DNA from: Tolypeutes matacus | Lineage: Eukaryota; Chordata; Mammalia; Cingulata; Chlamyphoridae | DNA: 64,000 bases | Reading direction: 5' to 3' | Assembly: GCA_026826555.1 (NCBI GenBank) | Contig: JAKSZT010054569.1 | Location: 4,732,066 to 4,796,065 of the forward strand | Part shown: in pieces, positions 48,330 through 61,965 of the stretch | Numbering within the stretch: position 1 is the first letter of the stretch | Layout of the letters: each line of letters opens with the position of its first letter | Made by a program: the position numbers and the translations under genes | Notes under the pieces: model-generated | Told to the model about the DNA's origin: nothing | Seen by the model: the letters and a program-made list of their open reading frames with translations, nothing else | The model's database searches: none

Positions 48330-50170
48330 TGCACCTCAGAGGACTTTTTCATTGAAGGGTGAAAAGGAGGCTAATTCACTGGGAGAAAATATTTGGAAAG
48401 CACATGTCCTATAAGGGTCTAATATCCAGGGTATTTAAAGAGATGCTACAACTCCACAATAAAGACAAATGACCCAATTAAAAAATAGGCAAAAGACTTA
48501 AATAGATATTGGTCCAAAGAAGAAATACAAATGGAAAAAAACAAAAACAAAAAAACACATGAAAAAATGTTCAACATCACTAGTAATTAGGGAAATGCAA
48601 ATCAAAACTACAATGAGATATCATTTCACTCCTATAAAAATGGTAACTATTAAAAAGAACTACAAGTGTTGGAGAGGATGTAAAGGTAAAGGAACACTAT
48701 GTTGGTGGGAATGCAGGATGGTGCAGCCACTGTGAAGGACTGTCTGGCAGTTCCTAAAGAAGTTAAATACAGATTTGCCATGTGACCCGGCAATACAACT
48801 ATTGGGTATATATCCAGAAGAACCGAGAGTAGTGACAAGAATAGACATCTGTACTCCAATGTTCATAGCAACATTATTCACCAGTGCCAAAAGTTGGAAA
48901 CAAGCCAGGTGTCCATCAACTGATGAATGGATAAACAAACTGGTATATTCACACAATGGAATATTATGCAGCTGTAAGAAGAAATTAAGTTGTAAAGCAT
49001 GACAACATGGATGAGCCTGGAGGACATTATGTTGAGTGAAGCAAGCAAGACACAAAAGGACAGATACAGTATGATTGCACTACTATGAACTAAATATATT
49101 GTGTAATCTCATGGAGTTACTAACTTGAATATGGGTCACCAGAAAATAGAATGAAGTTAGAGAATGGAAAGATGAGGGTAAACTTGTGCAGAATTGGTAA
49201 AAAAGGATGTCTGTCAATCTTTGGAAGTGAATAGAAAAAGTGAAAGCTCAATTTAATGTTTGTAACCAGCAGTACTAGTATGTGGGTATGAAAGTGGTTT
49301 AAAGGGAAATCTGGGAAGCGAATGGGACTCAGGTGATTGACCTCCCACCTACCATATGGGAGGTCCCGGGTTCAGTTACTGGTGCCTCCTGGAGAAGATG
49401 AGCTGGCGCGATGGGCAGGTGCAGCGAGCTGATGCAACAAGATGACGCAACAAGGAGATACAGAGGAAGGCAATGAGAGACACAACAAAGTAGGGAGCTG
49501 AGGTGGCTCAAGCGATTGGGAGCCTTTCTCCCACATGGGAGGCCCCGGGTTTGGTTCTCGGTGCCTCCTAAAGAGAAGACGAGCAGACACAGAGAGCAAA
49601 CAGCAAATGGACACAGCAAACAGTGAGCACAAACAATGGGGGACGGGAATAAATAAGTAAAAATAAATCTTTAAAAAAGAAAAGGAAAAGTGTAAGGTCA
49701 TGTATATTACTAACAGGAAAGCTAAAAAATGTAACATGGAACTGTATGGCATAGTAAAACTGCATGTGAAATATTAATATGGGTAAAATTGCATATATAA
49801 GACCGTTTTTCTTTGAAGCCAAACAAATGTATGCTAATACTACAAAATGTTAATATTAGCCAAAAAAACAAAAGCAAAACATTATGCTAAGTGAAAGAAA
49901 CCAGACATAAAGTACTACATATTTTATGATTCCACTGATATAAAATGTAAATGCAAATCAATTTATAAAGATGAAATTTGGTTAGTGGTTACGTAGGGTT
50001 AGGGAAGGCATGCTAAGGGGTGTGGAGTTTTTCTTTTTGGAGTCATAAAATTGTTTTAAAATTTTTTATGGTGATGAATGCATGTGATTATACTAAAAGC
50101 CATTGATCATACACTTTGGATAGATCATATGGTATGCGAATATATCTGAATAAAACTGCTTAATAAATAA
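48330..50170 (+). mobile_element. L1 3' end with a dimeric SINE inside
   Basis: The ORF2 C-terminal region is recognisable from CAAGTGTTGGAGAGGATG (48663) through GTGTCCATCAACTGATGAATG to the 3' UTR. Frames are broken. A dimeric armadillo SINE occupies about 49314-49680. Further L1-like 3' UTR continues to about 50400. Confidence 0.75.
49314..49680 (+). mobile_element. Dimeric armadillo SINE
   Basis: Two heads, at 49314 (GGGAAGCGAATGGGACTCAG) and about 49494 (GGGAGCTGAGGTGGCTCAAG), are joined through AATGAGAGACACAACAAAG, the same junction as at 47.95 kb. It ends AATAAATCTTTAAAAAA. Confidence 0.85.
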
Positions 50171-50400
50171 ATAATTGTGTAAGAATAGCCAGAAATAGTA
50201 GCTATTTACAGCAAGTGAAACAGAGATTGAGAGGTGAAAAATATTCTTGTTTGTTTGTCTGGTTTTTTGTTTATTATTGAAATAATGAAAATGCTCTAAT
50301 AATGATTGAAGTGATGAGTGCACAACTATATGTTTATACCAGATACCATTGACTGTATACTTTGGATGAATTGTATGCTTTATTAATATGTACCAATAAA

Positions 50401-52540
50401 ATTGATTTGTTTAAAAAGAAGAGTTCATTGCACTTACAGTACATTCCTTACCTCAGCCTGCACGGCCCAGCATGGTTCTGCCTCTCACCCCAACCTCCTT
50501 GGCCCCACTGCTTTCCTGTCGAGTCTGCCTTCTCCTTAGACTGTGAGCTCATAAGGGCAGGGATTCTGTTTTGCTCACTGCATCCCGATCACCTAGAACC
50601 ACTCCTGACTCACAGTAAGTGAATAAATGGTTTGTTGAAGGAGCCACAGCCAAGAGAGCTCTCCGCTGATCCAGTGGAGCCTGGAGGTTGTACCATAGCG
50701 AGACTTCCCTGGGACAGAAGCAGGAGAACTGGGGCAGGACTACAGGGCCCATCTTTCCTCATACATCCTAGAGAAGAAGAGACAAAGGGAGTGAAGGGAA
50801 AGATGGGAGAGGGGAGCTGATGATGGTGATTCTGTTTGTCTTCAAATGCCCCCAGTTCCAACATAGATCCTGGCATGTTGTAGGTGCTCAAGAGATGTTG
50901 GTTGGTTGGTTGAATGAACAAACGTTTGTGTGGCCTTTCAGAGATACTTTCACCTAATTATCTCCTTTGATCCTCACAACAATCCTGAGAAGTGCTACCA
51001 TCACATCCCTGCTTTGTAGAAGTGAGCCCTGAGAAAGAGGGCAAATTAGGTTCTGAGAAGAGTTAATAAACATCTTTTGCATCTTACCAGAGGTTCCAGA
51101 ATGTTACTTCTTACCATTGCCCTCTGACATTCTAATTAATCACAGCTCGTTGCTCTTCACATAGCCGTTATCTTTAGGCCTGGACTGCAGAGATGGTTCT
51201 CCCCTTTGCCTTCACCTAGACACCAGATCCTCTTTCACTCTGATTTCTATCCAGAGGGTCTCTTTGACATCCACCACGGTGCCAGGAAGAAGGCACAAGT
51301 CAGAAGGCCAACATCTTAGTTCTGGCTCTTGCCTCTAACAAGTGTGTGATTTTGGACAAGTCACTTAACCTCCGAGTCTCTTTTTCCCTCTTCTGTAAAA
51401 ATCCATGCTATTTCACAAGGTTAATGTGAACACTAAATTAGATTTGATTGTAAAAGAATGGAAAAGTCAAAAAAGAACGACATTAAAGAATGATTACAGA
51501 CTTAAACCTTTTTTGAGGCATTCGCCCTCCTGCCATGCTTTGATCAGTGATCTTATAATTTACTCTCCACCCCCATCCCCAGCCATTTGGTCTTTCCTGG
51601 AGACAACCAAAAGCATCCCTTATTTACCCACAAACAACTAAAGTTTTAGTCATATAGCTGGAATACACACACACAGACAGCAGACATTGGCATATTTATA
51701 CCCAAAATATCACGCTCTGGAACATATGCAGTGGGAAGAGAGATCATAATTTGTCACACCCAACCACCAGGTTCTAGAATTGTACAGCTTTTGAGCTGGA
51801 ATGGACCTCAGAGATTTAACTCTAACCCAATGCTTTCATTTTGCAGTTGACGAAAGTGAGGCCCAGGGAGGAGGCCTGACCTGCTCAAGGTCACCCAGTG
51901 AGGTCCAGACCCAAGGCTTCGGATGCTCTCCCAGCACCTGAAGGTTCCGTGCTACATGTGGCCAAAACCACGGCCAGCCCCGTTTTCTTGTCCTCCCTGG
52001 GCCAGACAGCTGGGGTGGAGGGGGACTTCCAGTTAAAAGGCCTGCTTTATATCCTCCTCTCTGACCTGCCAACCCAGACTCTGCAGGCCAGCAGGACACG
52101 CCCTCCTCATCCGTAAAATGGCAATAACAGTGTCTATCTCCTAGGGTTGTTATGAGGATTAAGTATTTCATTTGAACAGTTCCTGATACGTGGTAAGTGC
52201 TTTATTATTATTATTATTATTGATATTCTTTCTCTACTGTCTTCTCCCAGTTTTGAAAGAGAGAAGTTGCTTTGTATTTTGTTACCGAGAAGAAGGGAAA
52301 AAAGCAGGGTCCTTCCTCCAGGAAGATTTGCAAAGTGTCGTTAGTGCTCTTCCATTTTCTTTTTTACATCCCTCTCCCAGCCTCCTGCAACCCCATTTTC
52401 TTCTTCTCCCACCCAGTGCCCTCATGCTGCCCTCTGACTCCCCAGACATCCCCCTGGTCTTCCCCAAGCAGCCGGAACTCCAACATTACCTCTTTCACTT
52501 CCCCTCCTTTCAACATTTCTAATAATAACTCCTCCCCACT
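50401..52540. other. Intergenic DNA with L2 and MIR remnants
   Basis: 50520-50650 matches an L2 3' end in plus orientation (GACTGTGAGCTCATAAGGGCAGG, TAAGTGAATAAATGG). MIR-like traces are at about 50925-51060 (+), 51310-51440 (-, GACAAGTCACTTAACCTCC), 51780-51905 (+) and 52110-52215 (-). A short (TTA)n run lies at 52204-52222. No gene was seen. Confidence 0.55.
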
Positions 52541-53610
52541 AGAATGACTTTGATTAAGAGAACAGAAAATAACAAGTGTTGGAGAAGATGTGGAGAAAAA
52601 GGAACACTCATTCCTTGTTTGTGGGGATGTAAAGTGGTGCAGCCACTGTGGAAGACAGTTTGGTGGTTCCTTAGAGAGTTAAGTATAGAATTACCGTAGG
52701 ACCCGGCAATCCCACTTCTAGTTATATACCCCAAAGAATTGATAGCAGGAACTTGAACAGATAGTTGCACACTGATGTTCATAGTGGCATTATTCACAAC
52801 TGCCAAAGATGGAAGGAACCCAAGTATCCATTAGCCGATGAATGGATAAGCAAAATGTGGTATATATATATACAAGGGAATATTATTCAGCCACAAAAAA
52901 GAGTAAAGTCCTGATGCATGTGACAACTTGAGGACATTATGCTGAGTGAAACAAGCCAGGCACAAAAGGACAAATATTGTATGCTCTCACTGTTGGGAAA
53001 TAATTAGAATATGCAAATTTATAGAGTCAGAAATGAGATTACAGGTTACCAAGGGGCAGGGGTAGGGGTGGGGAATGGGGAGTCAATGCTTAATTGGTAG
53101 AGAGTTTCTGTTTGGGGTGATATAAGCTTTGGTAATGGATAGTGGAGATGGTAGCACAACATTGTGAAAGTAATTAGCATCACTGAATTGTATACTTGAA
53201 AGTAGTTTAATGATTAGTTTTTTTTTTTTTTTTTTACCGGGAGGTCCCGGGGATCGAACCTGGGTCCCTCCATATGGGAGACGGACGCCCAACCAGTTGA
53301 GCTACATCCGACCCCTTTAATGATTAATTTTAAGTTATATGTATGTTACCAGAATAAAAATGCACACAAAAATCATAGAACTGTACAACACAGAGTGAAC
53401 CCTAATGGAAACTATGGACAATAGTTAATAATATAATAATATTGGTTCATCAGTTATAACAAAAATACCCCGCTAACGCAAAGGTTAATAATAGGAAAAA
53501 CTCTGTGTGTGAGAGGAGCGGTATATGGGAACTCTGTACTTTCTGCACAATCTTTCTGTAAACCCACACTACTCTAATAAAAACTTTTTAAGTAAAATAA
53601 AATAAGATAA
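52541..53610 (+). mobile_element. L1 3' end
   Basis: ORF2 C-terminal to 3' UTR: ACAAGTGTTGGAGAAGATG, ATGAATGGATAAGCAAAATG, then a 3' UTR with AACTATGGACAATAGTTAAT and a final CTCTAATAAAAACTTTTTAA. A SINE lies inside at 53222-53315. Degenerate, no open frame. Confidence 0.8.
53222..53315 (-). mobile_element. Armadillo SINE within the L1 3' UTR
   Basis: Reverse copy with duplicated flank TTTAATGATTAGTTTT / TTTAATGATTAATTTT. Confidence 0.9.
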
Positions 53611-53938
53611 AATCCCAGCATCACTGGGTTGTGGATTCATTCCTTCCCCCAATTTCAGGCAAAAAAAGTCTTTAAAATTTTTTTTTTCCACAGTAGTTCT
53701 TCATTTGTCCATTCTTTGCAGCTCCCACCACTTTGAGGCACCCCAGTAAAGGGATTCCTGTATCACTCACTGTTAGCCTCTTAACTATTTGCTCTGCTGC
53801 CATTCTCATCCTAGATACTGCTACCAGATCAGCGCTCTTAAAGCAAGGCTTCCACCATCACCACTCCTTGGCTCCGAGCCTATAGGATGCAAAACAATCT
53901 TTTAAACCTGGCAATGAACTCCACAACTTGATACCAAC

Positions 53939-54461
53939 TGTGACCGTTGGGGAATTTGATGCAATTATGAATTCCAAAAATCTAATTGGATCATGCTTGT
54001 AAACTGATCTGTTAATCTGGGCATGATTAGGTTAGGATTAGGGTGTTGGGCCCCACCCCTTGGTGGGTGGGGAATCGAATATAAAAGGCAAGGCAAAGGA
54101 TATTAGAAGCAGTCTTTTGAGAAGCAGTCTTTTGAGAAGCAGTTTTGATGTTGGAAAGAAGGCCCCAGGAGAAGAGAAGCAAGCTGTTTGCCTGATCATC
54201 TACAGCTGACCTTGTGGAGGAAACAGGAGCTAAGCCCGGAGAGAAACGCAGCCCTGGGAAGAGAGGAACCCCAGAAGCCTGAGCCCTGGCAAATGCCAGC
54301 AGCTGTCTTGCTCTAACACGTGGCAATGGACTGTGGTGAGAGAAGAAACTTAACACTTTATGGCCTGGTATCTGTAGACTTCTACCCCAAATAAATACCC
54401 TTTATAAAGACCAACCCATTTTTGGTATTTCACATTAGCACCCCTTTGGCTGACTAATACA
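53939..54461 (+). mobile_element. Solo LTR (armadillo ERV family, copy B)
   Basis: A 523-bp LTR with TG (53939) and CA (54460-54461) ends and an exact 5-bp target duplication CCAAC (53934-53938 and 54462-54466). It has a TATA box TATAAAAG at 54080-54087 and an AATAAA at 54390-54395, giving a U3-R-U5 layout. A 15-bp unit (GAAGCAGTCTTTTGA) is repeated in tandem two to three times at about 54106-54148. A 5-bp duplication fits several ERV classes, including ERVL/MaLR. No internal sequence, so nothing is coded. Confidence 0.88.
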
Positions 54462-54466
54462 CCAAC

Positions 54467-57050
54467 TTACCCCTCCAAACTCAGTCTACTGTTGCTGTAA
54501 AGGGACTCTTCCACGATATCAAACTGGTCTCTTTCCCCCTAACCTCTTTTTCTTTCTCGTCTGTTCTTTTCATCTCTGTATCATTGCTCTTACACCATTT
54601 CCCCTCATGAAATGTCCTTTTCATCAATTAAATCACGTATTCAACAAATATTTATGAAGCACTTACTATGTACATAGTATCGTGGACACAATAAAACTCT
54701 TTTTCTGCTTGCCTAAATTATAGCCTCGTGTGGGAGACAGACATTCATTAATACACTCAACAACTATTTACTGGGTGCTGTTCCAGGTGCTGGGTCTACA
54801 GCAGCATATGAAATGCCAACATTTCTGCCCTCACAGAGCTTACATTCTGGAAGGAGGGGACAGACAGTAAACAAAGTAAGTAAAACATATAGTATGTTAG
54901 GTGTTGATAATGGCTATGGGGAAAAAAAGCAAGGAATGGAGATATAGAATGTTTAGGGAGAAGCTGCAGTTTTTTAAAGGACAAGCAGGGAATGCCTGAG
55001 AGAAAGAGCACCTGAGCTAAGACCTACCGCAGGTGAGGAGGTGGGTCCTGAAGCTACCGGGCAGAGTGCCCTGTGGGGGGGGAGGGGCGGGAGCATCCCT
55101 GGTGTGTTGAAGGAAATGCAGGAAGGTCAGAGTGGCTGGGGAGGGGGGTGGGAAGTAATAGGAAATGAGATCACAGGGGGCCAGGTAGTGTAGGGCCTTG
55201 CTGGCCATTGGGAGGACTTCGGCTGTTTCTCTGCATGAAATGGGGAGATACTTGGGAAGGTTTTGAGCTCAGGAGTGATAAAATCTGACCCATGTTGCTT
55301 AGCTACTGGGTTGGGAATCTACTAAAGGGCAATAAGGGTGGAAACGGAACCATCTAGGAAACTACTGCAATAATCAAATGACAAATGATAATGGTTTGGA
55401 CAAAGGTGAGAGCAGATTTTGCTAACAGATTGGCTGTGGGATGAAAATAGAGGAGTCAAAGATGACTCTTAAGGTTTCTGGCCTGAGCAAATGGAAGGAT
55501 GGAGTTTGCATGCTTTGACCTTGGAGGACTGCAGGAGAAGGTTTGGGATAGGGGTGACGATCGGGAGCTCAGGTTCAGCCTTAGGAAGCTCGAGATACCT
55601 ATTAGACATGAAAGAAGAGATGGCAAGCTGACATTTGGGGATATGTGTTTGGAAATCAAGTGAGAGGTCTGGGAATCATGATCATATATATGCCATTTAT
55701 GTTTTAAAAACTTTTAAAATAGAACATTTTAAACACACAAAAATAGACGAGTGTAATGACTCCTCATGGACTTATCATCCAGCTTCAACAAGCATTGCTT
55801 TCTGCTGTTTCTAAGGAGTATTTAAAGTATTTAAAGACTAGATGATAGCTCCACAAACATGAGTGTAGAAGGAGAAGCGGGTGACCAAGTCCTGGGCTAA
55901 TCCAGCATGAAAAGATTGAGGGAATAAGAAGGAACCAGCAAAAAAGACTTAAGAATAAGCAGCCAATGAAGTAGGAGGCAAGCCAGAGGATGGTAGCCTA
56001 GAAGGCAAGTGAAGAAACAAATAATTCCCAAATAACGATTAATTACAATGTAATAAGTGCTATGGAAGAACATGTAGTGTACAATGAAAGTGTATAATTT
56101 GGGTATCAGAAAAGACCTCCCTGAGGATGTGGCATTTAAGCCGTAGCCCTACCCTTCTCTATCATCAAATCCTATGCATCCTTTTAAGGCACAACTAAAA
56201 TCCTACCTCCTCCATCCTGCTTCCGCTCTAACAACCGGCTCCTCCTTTCTGGGGTGGCTTCATCGAGGACTGTGTGCCAACCACTACGTGGGGTGCTGGG
56301 GACACAGTGATGAGAAAGACGCAGCTCCTGCCTTCAGGGAGCTTGCACTCCAATGAGGACTCAGACAAGCAAACAATTCCTTTACACTGCAGTGACTGCC
56401 GGGATCATATCAGCACATTGGACCTTGAAAACACCAGGGAGGGGCATCTAACAGATCAGCCTGGGGGACATCAGGAAAGACTTCCTGGAGGTGACATCTG
56501 AGCAGAGAAAGGAGTAGAAGTTGGACGTCCGGGGTGCTGATCCCCAGCCTCTGCCCATACCCTTCAGCCTGGCTTGGACCTCTCTTCAAGTGTTAACCTT
56601 TGCTCACATGCCTGGATTCCAAACTTTGCCTGAGGTCTCTAAGTCCAGGCTAAATCCTGACCTCAGCTCTGGGCTTTGCCCCTCTTCTCCCACAGGATGA
56701 ATTGGTCATGCATGGACTTCTAGCCTGCGTCCTCCTGCAGCTCCCTCTTGGCCTGCTCTGCCAGAGGGCCTCTGGAAGTTGGCTCTGACCTTTTCTTCCT
56801 GCCTACATTAGACCTTTGGAGCTAAGAGGCGTGAGGACTCACCTGAGGGAATTTTGATACCAGAGGTAGGCCAGGACAGGCAGTAAGAGCACGTGGGTGG
56901 ATTGTGGGGAGATTGCAGGGTAGGAAGTGCCAGGAATCAGTCCCTCCACCAGAGCAACTATTAAATGGCAGGAACTGTCTGAACCAACTATTTTGAAAGC
57001 CGAGTTCAGTAGAGCACTGTGCAGCATCCAGGGTAGAGTGGGAGACAGAG
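54467..57050. other. Intergenic DNA with L2-type and other ancient repeats
   Basis: 54630-54860 resembles the L2 3' end in reverse (CAACAAATATTTATGAAGC, GCCCTCACAGAGCTTACATTC). 54860-56000 continues with an old mammalian repeat (ATGACTCTTAAGGTTTCTGGCC, GAAACTACTGCAATAATC). 56260-56390 repeats an L2-like block. No gene was recognised. Confidence 0.45.
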
Positions 57051-57938
57051 GTTAGTAAATTATGGTAAATACCAGAAAACACCAACAAAGAAGATCAGAT
57101 TGTGGACATACTGGAAAAAGACTTTAAAAATATGGACTCCAATATGCCCAAGGAGTTGAAAGAAAATACAGAGAAAGAACTAAAGGATATTAGGAAAACA
57201 ATGAATGAATAATATGAGAATCTTTTAGAGATGGAAAATTTTAAAAGGAACTGGAGTTGAACACTACGATAACTGAAATGAAAAATTCCCAGGACGGTTA
57301 ACAGCAGATTGGAGCAAAAAGAAAAAAAGAATCAGCAAACTCCAAGACAAGGTATTTGAAATGAGTCAGGCTGAGGAGTAGAAAGAAAAAAGAATTCTAA
57401 TAAGTGAAAATAGCCTAAGAGATCTCTGGAACACCATCAAGTGTACTGATACATACATTATGGGAGTCCCAGAAGGAGAAGAAAGAGAGAAAGAGGCAGA
57501 AGGAATATTCAAAGAAATAAGACAGAAAACTTCCCAACATAGCAAAATACGTGAATATGCACATCTAAGGAGCCCAGAGAACACCAAACAGGATAAACTT
57601 GAAAATACACCCCGTCATATACTGATTAAACTTTTAAATACAAAGGACAAAGAAAGAGGTCTGAAAGCTACTAGAGAAAAAAAAAAAAAAAGCAATGTGT
57701 TATATATAAGGGAGTTCCAATTAGATTAAGTGCCATTTTCTCCTCAGAAACCATGAGGCAAGAAGGCAGTGGGATAAAATATTTAAAATGCTGAAAGAAA
57801 ACAATTGCCAAGTAATAATTTTATATCCAGTGAGACTTTCTTTGAAAAATAAGGGCGACATTCCCAGATAAACAAATGCTAAAGGAGTTTATCACCACTA
57901 CACCTGCCCTTCAAGCAGTGTTAAAGGGAGTTCTTCAG

Positions 57939-58201
57939 GGAAGCGGCTGTGGCTCAATTGGATGGGCTCCCGTTTACCATATAGGAGGCCCTGGGTTCGA
58001 TTCCCCGGGGCTTCCTGGTGAAGGCAAACTGGCCCACGCGGTGCCGTGTGTTGATGGCCCGCGCAGTGCAGTGAGCTGGTGCAGCAAGATGACGCAACCA
58101 AAGAGAGACCAGCAGACACAGAAAAACACAAAGCAAATAGACACAGCGAGCACAAGCAGCAAACGGGGGATAAATAAATAAATCTTAAAAAAAAAGGTGG
58201 G
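57939..58201 (+). mobile_element. Armadillo SINE, long form, in the L1
   Basis: Head GGAAGCGGCTGTGGCTCAAT and B-box GGTTCGATTCC, with a long body and A tail. Exact 13-bp duplication GGGAGTTCTTCAG lies at 57926-57938 and 58202-58214. Confidence 0.93.
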
Positions 58202-59542
58202 GGGAGTTCTTCAGATTGAAAGGAAAGGACACTAGACAGTGGTTCAAAGCAGCATAAAGAAATAAAGAGCTCTGGTAAAGGTTAATTGTAAATGTGAGTA
58301 CTATTGTATTTTCTGTTGTTGTTTTTGTTGGTATGTAACTTCTTACTTCCTATGGGTGCTAAAATACAAATGCATCAAAAGTAATGATAAATTTATGTCT
58401 GTGGATATACAGTGTACAAAGATATAATTTGTAACAAGTACAAAAAAAAGGTGGGGGAATGGAGGGGTATAGGAACATTGTATGTATATGCTATGAAGTC
58501 AAGTTGGCAGCAAATCAAATATGATTGTTATATATTTAGGGGGTTAAATTTTAACCCCATGGTAACCATAAGGAAAATACATGAAAAATATATCCAGCTA
58601 GAAATGAGAAGGGGCTCAATATGACACAATACAAAAAATCAAATAAATATGAAAATAGGCATTATTGGAAGAATTGAGGGGCAAAAAAGGTATAAGACTT
58701 ACAAAGCCTAAATAGAAAAATGGCAGAAGAAAGTCCTGCATTATCCGTAGTGACCAAATGTGAATAGATTAAATTCTCCAGTCAAAAGATGGAGATTGGC
58801 AGGATGGCTAAAAAAGCATGACCCAATTATATGCTGACTAAAAAAGACTCACCTTAAATTCAAAGATATAAGTAGGTTGAAAGTGAAAGGATGGAAAAAA
58901 TATATACCATGCAAATAGTTTCCAAAAGCGAGCTGGGGTAGCTATACTAATATCAGATAAAATAGGCCTTAAGTCAAAACAGTTATGAGGGACGAAAATA
59001 GTCATTATGTATTGATAAAAGGGGTCAATTCAACAAGAAGATGTAACAATTATAAATATACATGCAACCACCTAAAATATAGGAATCAAATAGAGACAAA
59101 TCTGAAGGAAGAAATCAATGGTTCTACATTAAGGGTAGGAGACTTTAATATACCACTTTCAATAATGGATAGAACATCGAGACAGATCAATAAAGAAATA
59201 CAACACATGAATGATACTCTAAAAAAACAAGATTTACCATACATATATAGAACACTTAACCCAACAACAGAATGCACATTCTTCTCAAGTACATATGAAT
59301 CATTCTCCAGGATAGACCATAACTTTGGTCACAAAACAAGTCTCAATAAATTAAAAAATATTGAAATCATACAATGTATCTTCTCTGATCATAACAGAAT
59401 GAAGCTAGAAACCAATAACAGAGGGAGAAATGGAAAATTCACAAATATGTGGAATATAAACAATGTACTCTTAACCCATGGATTAAAGAGGAAATCACGA
59501 GAGAAACTGGAAAATATCTTAAGGTAAATGAAAATGAAAATA

Positions 59543-60945
59543 TGGCCCCTCTCGAAGCCAAACAGCATATAAATTCACTGCCTTTCCCCTGGGACATGAC
59601 TCCTGGGGATGGGCCTCCCTGGCACGGAGGGATTATTACCAAGCGCCAACTAGCAATGCATTTGGGAAAAAGACCTTGACCAAAAGGGGGAAATATTAAA
59701 TACAAATAAGTTTTTACGGCTAAGAGATTTGAAAGTGAGTTGGGAGTTCATTCCAGAGGTAACACTTATGCATGTCTCAGCAGGATCTCACTGAATGCCA
59801 CAGTAAGAAGCAGGGCTGCTCCTGAGGGCTCTAGAGACATCTAGACACTATAGGCAGGGCAGACAACCCCAGGAAATCGGCACCCCGTTGGTGGGCCTTA
59901 CCTTGGAATATATGATAATCTATCTCCCCAATGTAACAGAGTTAGACTCATATATAATTTTCCTATACATGGTTCTTCTGCCCCTTTTATTTGAACCTAT
60001 ACCCATTAAATACATGTCCCAGAGACTTAAATCTTCAGTCTGTTCATATGCTGGTTGAACACTGCGTCTCAGCAGAGTTGCAGTCAACACCTACTCTCCA
60101 GTTCATCGGACTCACCCAGGACAACTAACAAAAGGATGATGATGGACAATGCCTATATCCCCCCAAAATAGAGAGTATCTACAACTGCAAGCAAGGCAGT
60201 TCTGTCCATCTGCCCTGTGGGATCCAAGCCTCTTCTCAATTGGAAGCAAAGTGAGCATCACCATCCCCAAATCCTCAAGACTGAGGAATGAACAAACATA
60301 AGGGGGGAATGCAGCTATGGTCCAAAGCAGACTTATTATTATTGTAGTAAGGAAGAACTTGTAACACTGATATAAAGACAGTGGTCACCAGAGGTTCTAA
60401 GGGGAGGGAGAGGGAAGAATAGGCATTTTGAGGACATTGGAATTGTCCTACATGACATTGCAATGATGGACGCAGGCCATTATACATTTTGTCAAAACCT
60501 GTAAAATTGTGCGGTGCAAAGTGTAAACCATAATGTAAACTATAGACTATTATTAGTAGCAGTGCTTCAATATTTGTTCATCAATTGTAACAAATGTACC
60601 ACACTATTGAAAGATATTGTTAGGGGGGAAAGTGTGAGAGGGGAAGGGGGTGGGGTATATGTTTGTTTTTTGTCCCCCCATATTTTCTTTTCTTTTTTTT
60701 AAGATTTATTTTATTTATTTATCCCCCCCCTTGTTTTGCACTCGCTCTCTGCTCTCTGTGTCTGTTTGTTTTATGCTTGCCTTTTTTTTTTTTTTTTTTT
60801 TTTAGGAGGCACCAGGAACGAACCCAGAACTTCCCATGTGGGAGGGAGGCACCCGATGGCTTGAGCCACCTCCGCTTCTCCCCCTGCCCATATTTTTGAT
60901 GTAACTTTTATGTAATCTAAAACATTTTTAAAAATAAAGAAAAAA
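59543..60945 (+). mobile_element. Unrecognised non-autonomous element with an L1-like 3' tail
   Basis: The host L1 frame is interrupted after AAAATGAAAATA (59542) and resumes at CAACATGCCAAAAC (60951). The roughly 1.4 kb between (about 1.2 kb without the SINE at 60687-60886) begins with sequence I do not know. Its last part (about 60470-60660) resembles the 3' UTR of the L1s in this window (AACTATAGACTATTATTAG, TTCATCAATTGTAACAAATG, GTACCACAC). It ends with AATAAA (60933-60938) and an A run. No reading frame of note. It looks like a retrotransposed, L1-tailed element. Confidence 0.6.
60687..60886 (-). mobile_element. Armadillo SINE inside the L1-tailed element
   Basis: Reverse copy with duplicated CCCATATTTT at 60677-60686 and 60887-60896. 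It is the third level of nesting at this site. Confidence 0.88.
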
Positions 60946-61965
60946 AAATACAACATGCCAAAACTTACGAGGTGCAGTAAAGGCAGTGCTGAGAAGGAAA
61001 TTTATAGCTCTGAAGCTTACATTAAAAAAAGAGAAGAAAGATGTGAAATCAGAGACCTAATTTCAAAACTGGAAGAACTAGAAAAAGAAGAGCAAAATAA
61101 ATCCAAAGTGAGCAGTAGGAAGGAAATAAAGATAAGAGTGTAGACAAGTGAAATGAACAATAAAAAAATAATAAAGAATTAATAAAACCAAAAGTTGGTT
61201 CTTTGAAAAGTTTAATAAAATTGGCAAACCATTACCCAGACTGACAAAAAAGAGAGAGAGGGTACAAATGACTAAAATCAGAAATGGACATTCTACCAAC
61301 CCCACTGAAATAAAAAGGACTATAAGAGGATACTATGAACAATTGTATACCAACAAATTAACCTAGATGAAATGGATATAAATTCCTAGAAACACACAAA
61401 GTACCTACACTGACTCAAGAAGAAACAGAAGATCTCAACAGACCAATAATAAGGAAAGAGATTGAATCAATCATCTCAAATCTCCCAACAAATAGCCAAA
61501 GCCATCTTGAAAAGAAGAACGAAGTTGGAAGACTCACACTTCACAATCTTAAAACTTATTACAAAGCCATAATATGCAAAATAGTGTGGTACTGGCAGAA
61601 GGACAGACATACCGACCAATGGAATCTAATTGAGAGCTCAGAAATCAACCCTCACATTTATGGCCAACTGATTTTTGACAAGGAGGCAAAGACCACTTAA
61701 TTGGGAAAGAACAGTCTCTTCAACACATGGTGCTGGGAAAACTGGGCCTCCATTTATAAAACAATGAAGGTGGGCTCCTATCAAAAATCAACTCAAAATG
61801 GATGAAAGATCTAAATATAAGAGCCTAGAAGAAAATGTAGGGAATTAGCTTCAGGACCTAGTGTTAGGCAATGGTTTCTTAGACTTTACACTCAGAGCAC
61901 AAGCAACAAAAATAGATAAATGGGACCTCATCAAAATTAAGAACTTTTGTGTCTCAGAGGATTTT

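Noticed and set aside
58985..59527. 180-codon frame at 59 kb
   Set aside because: Encodes a piece of L1 ORF2 endonuclease, not a host gene.
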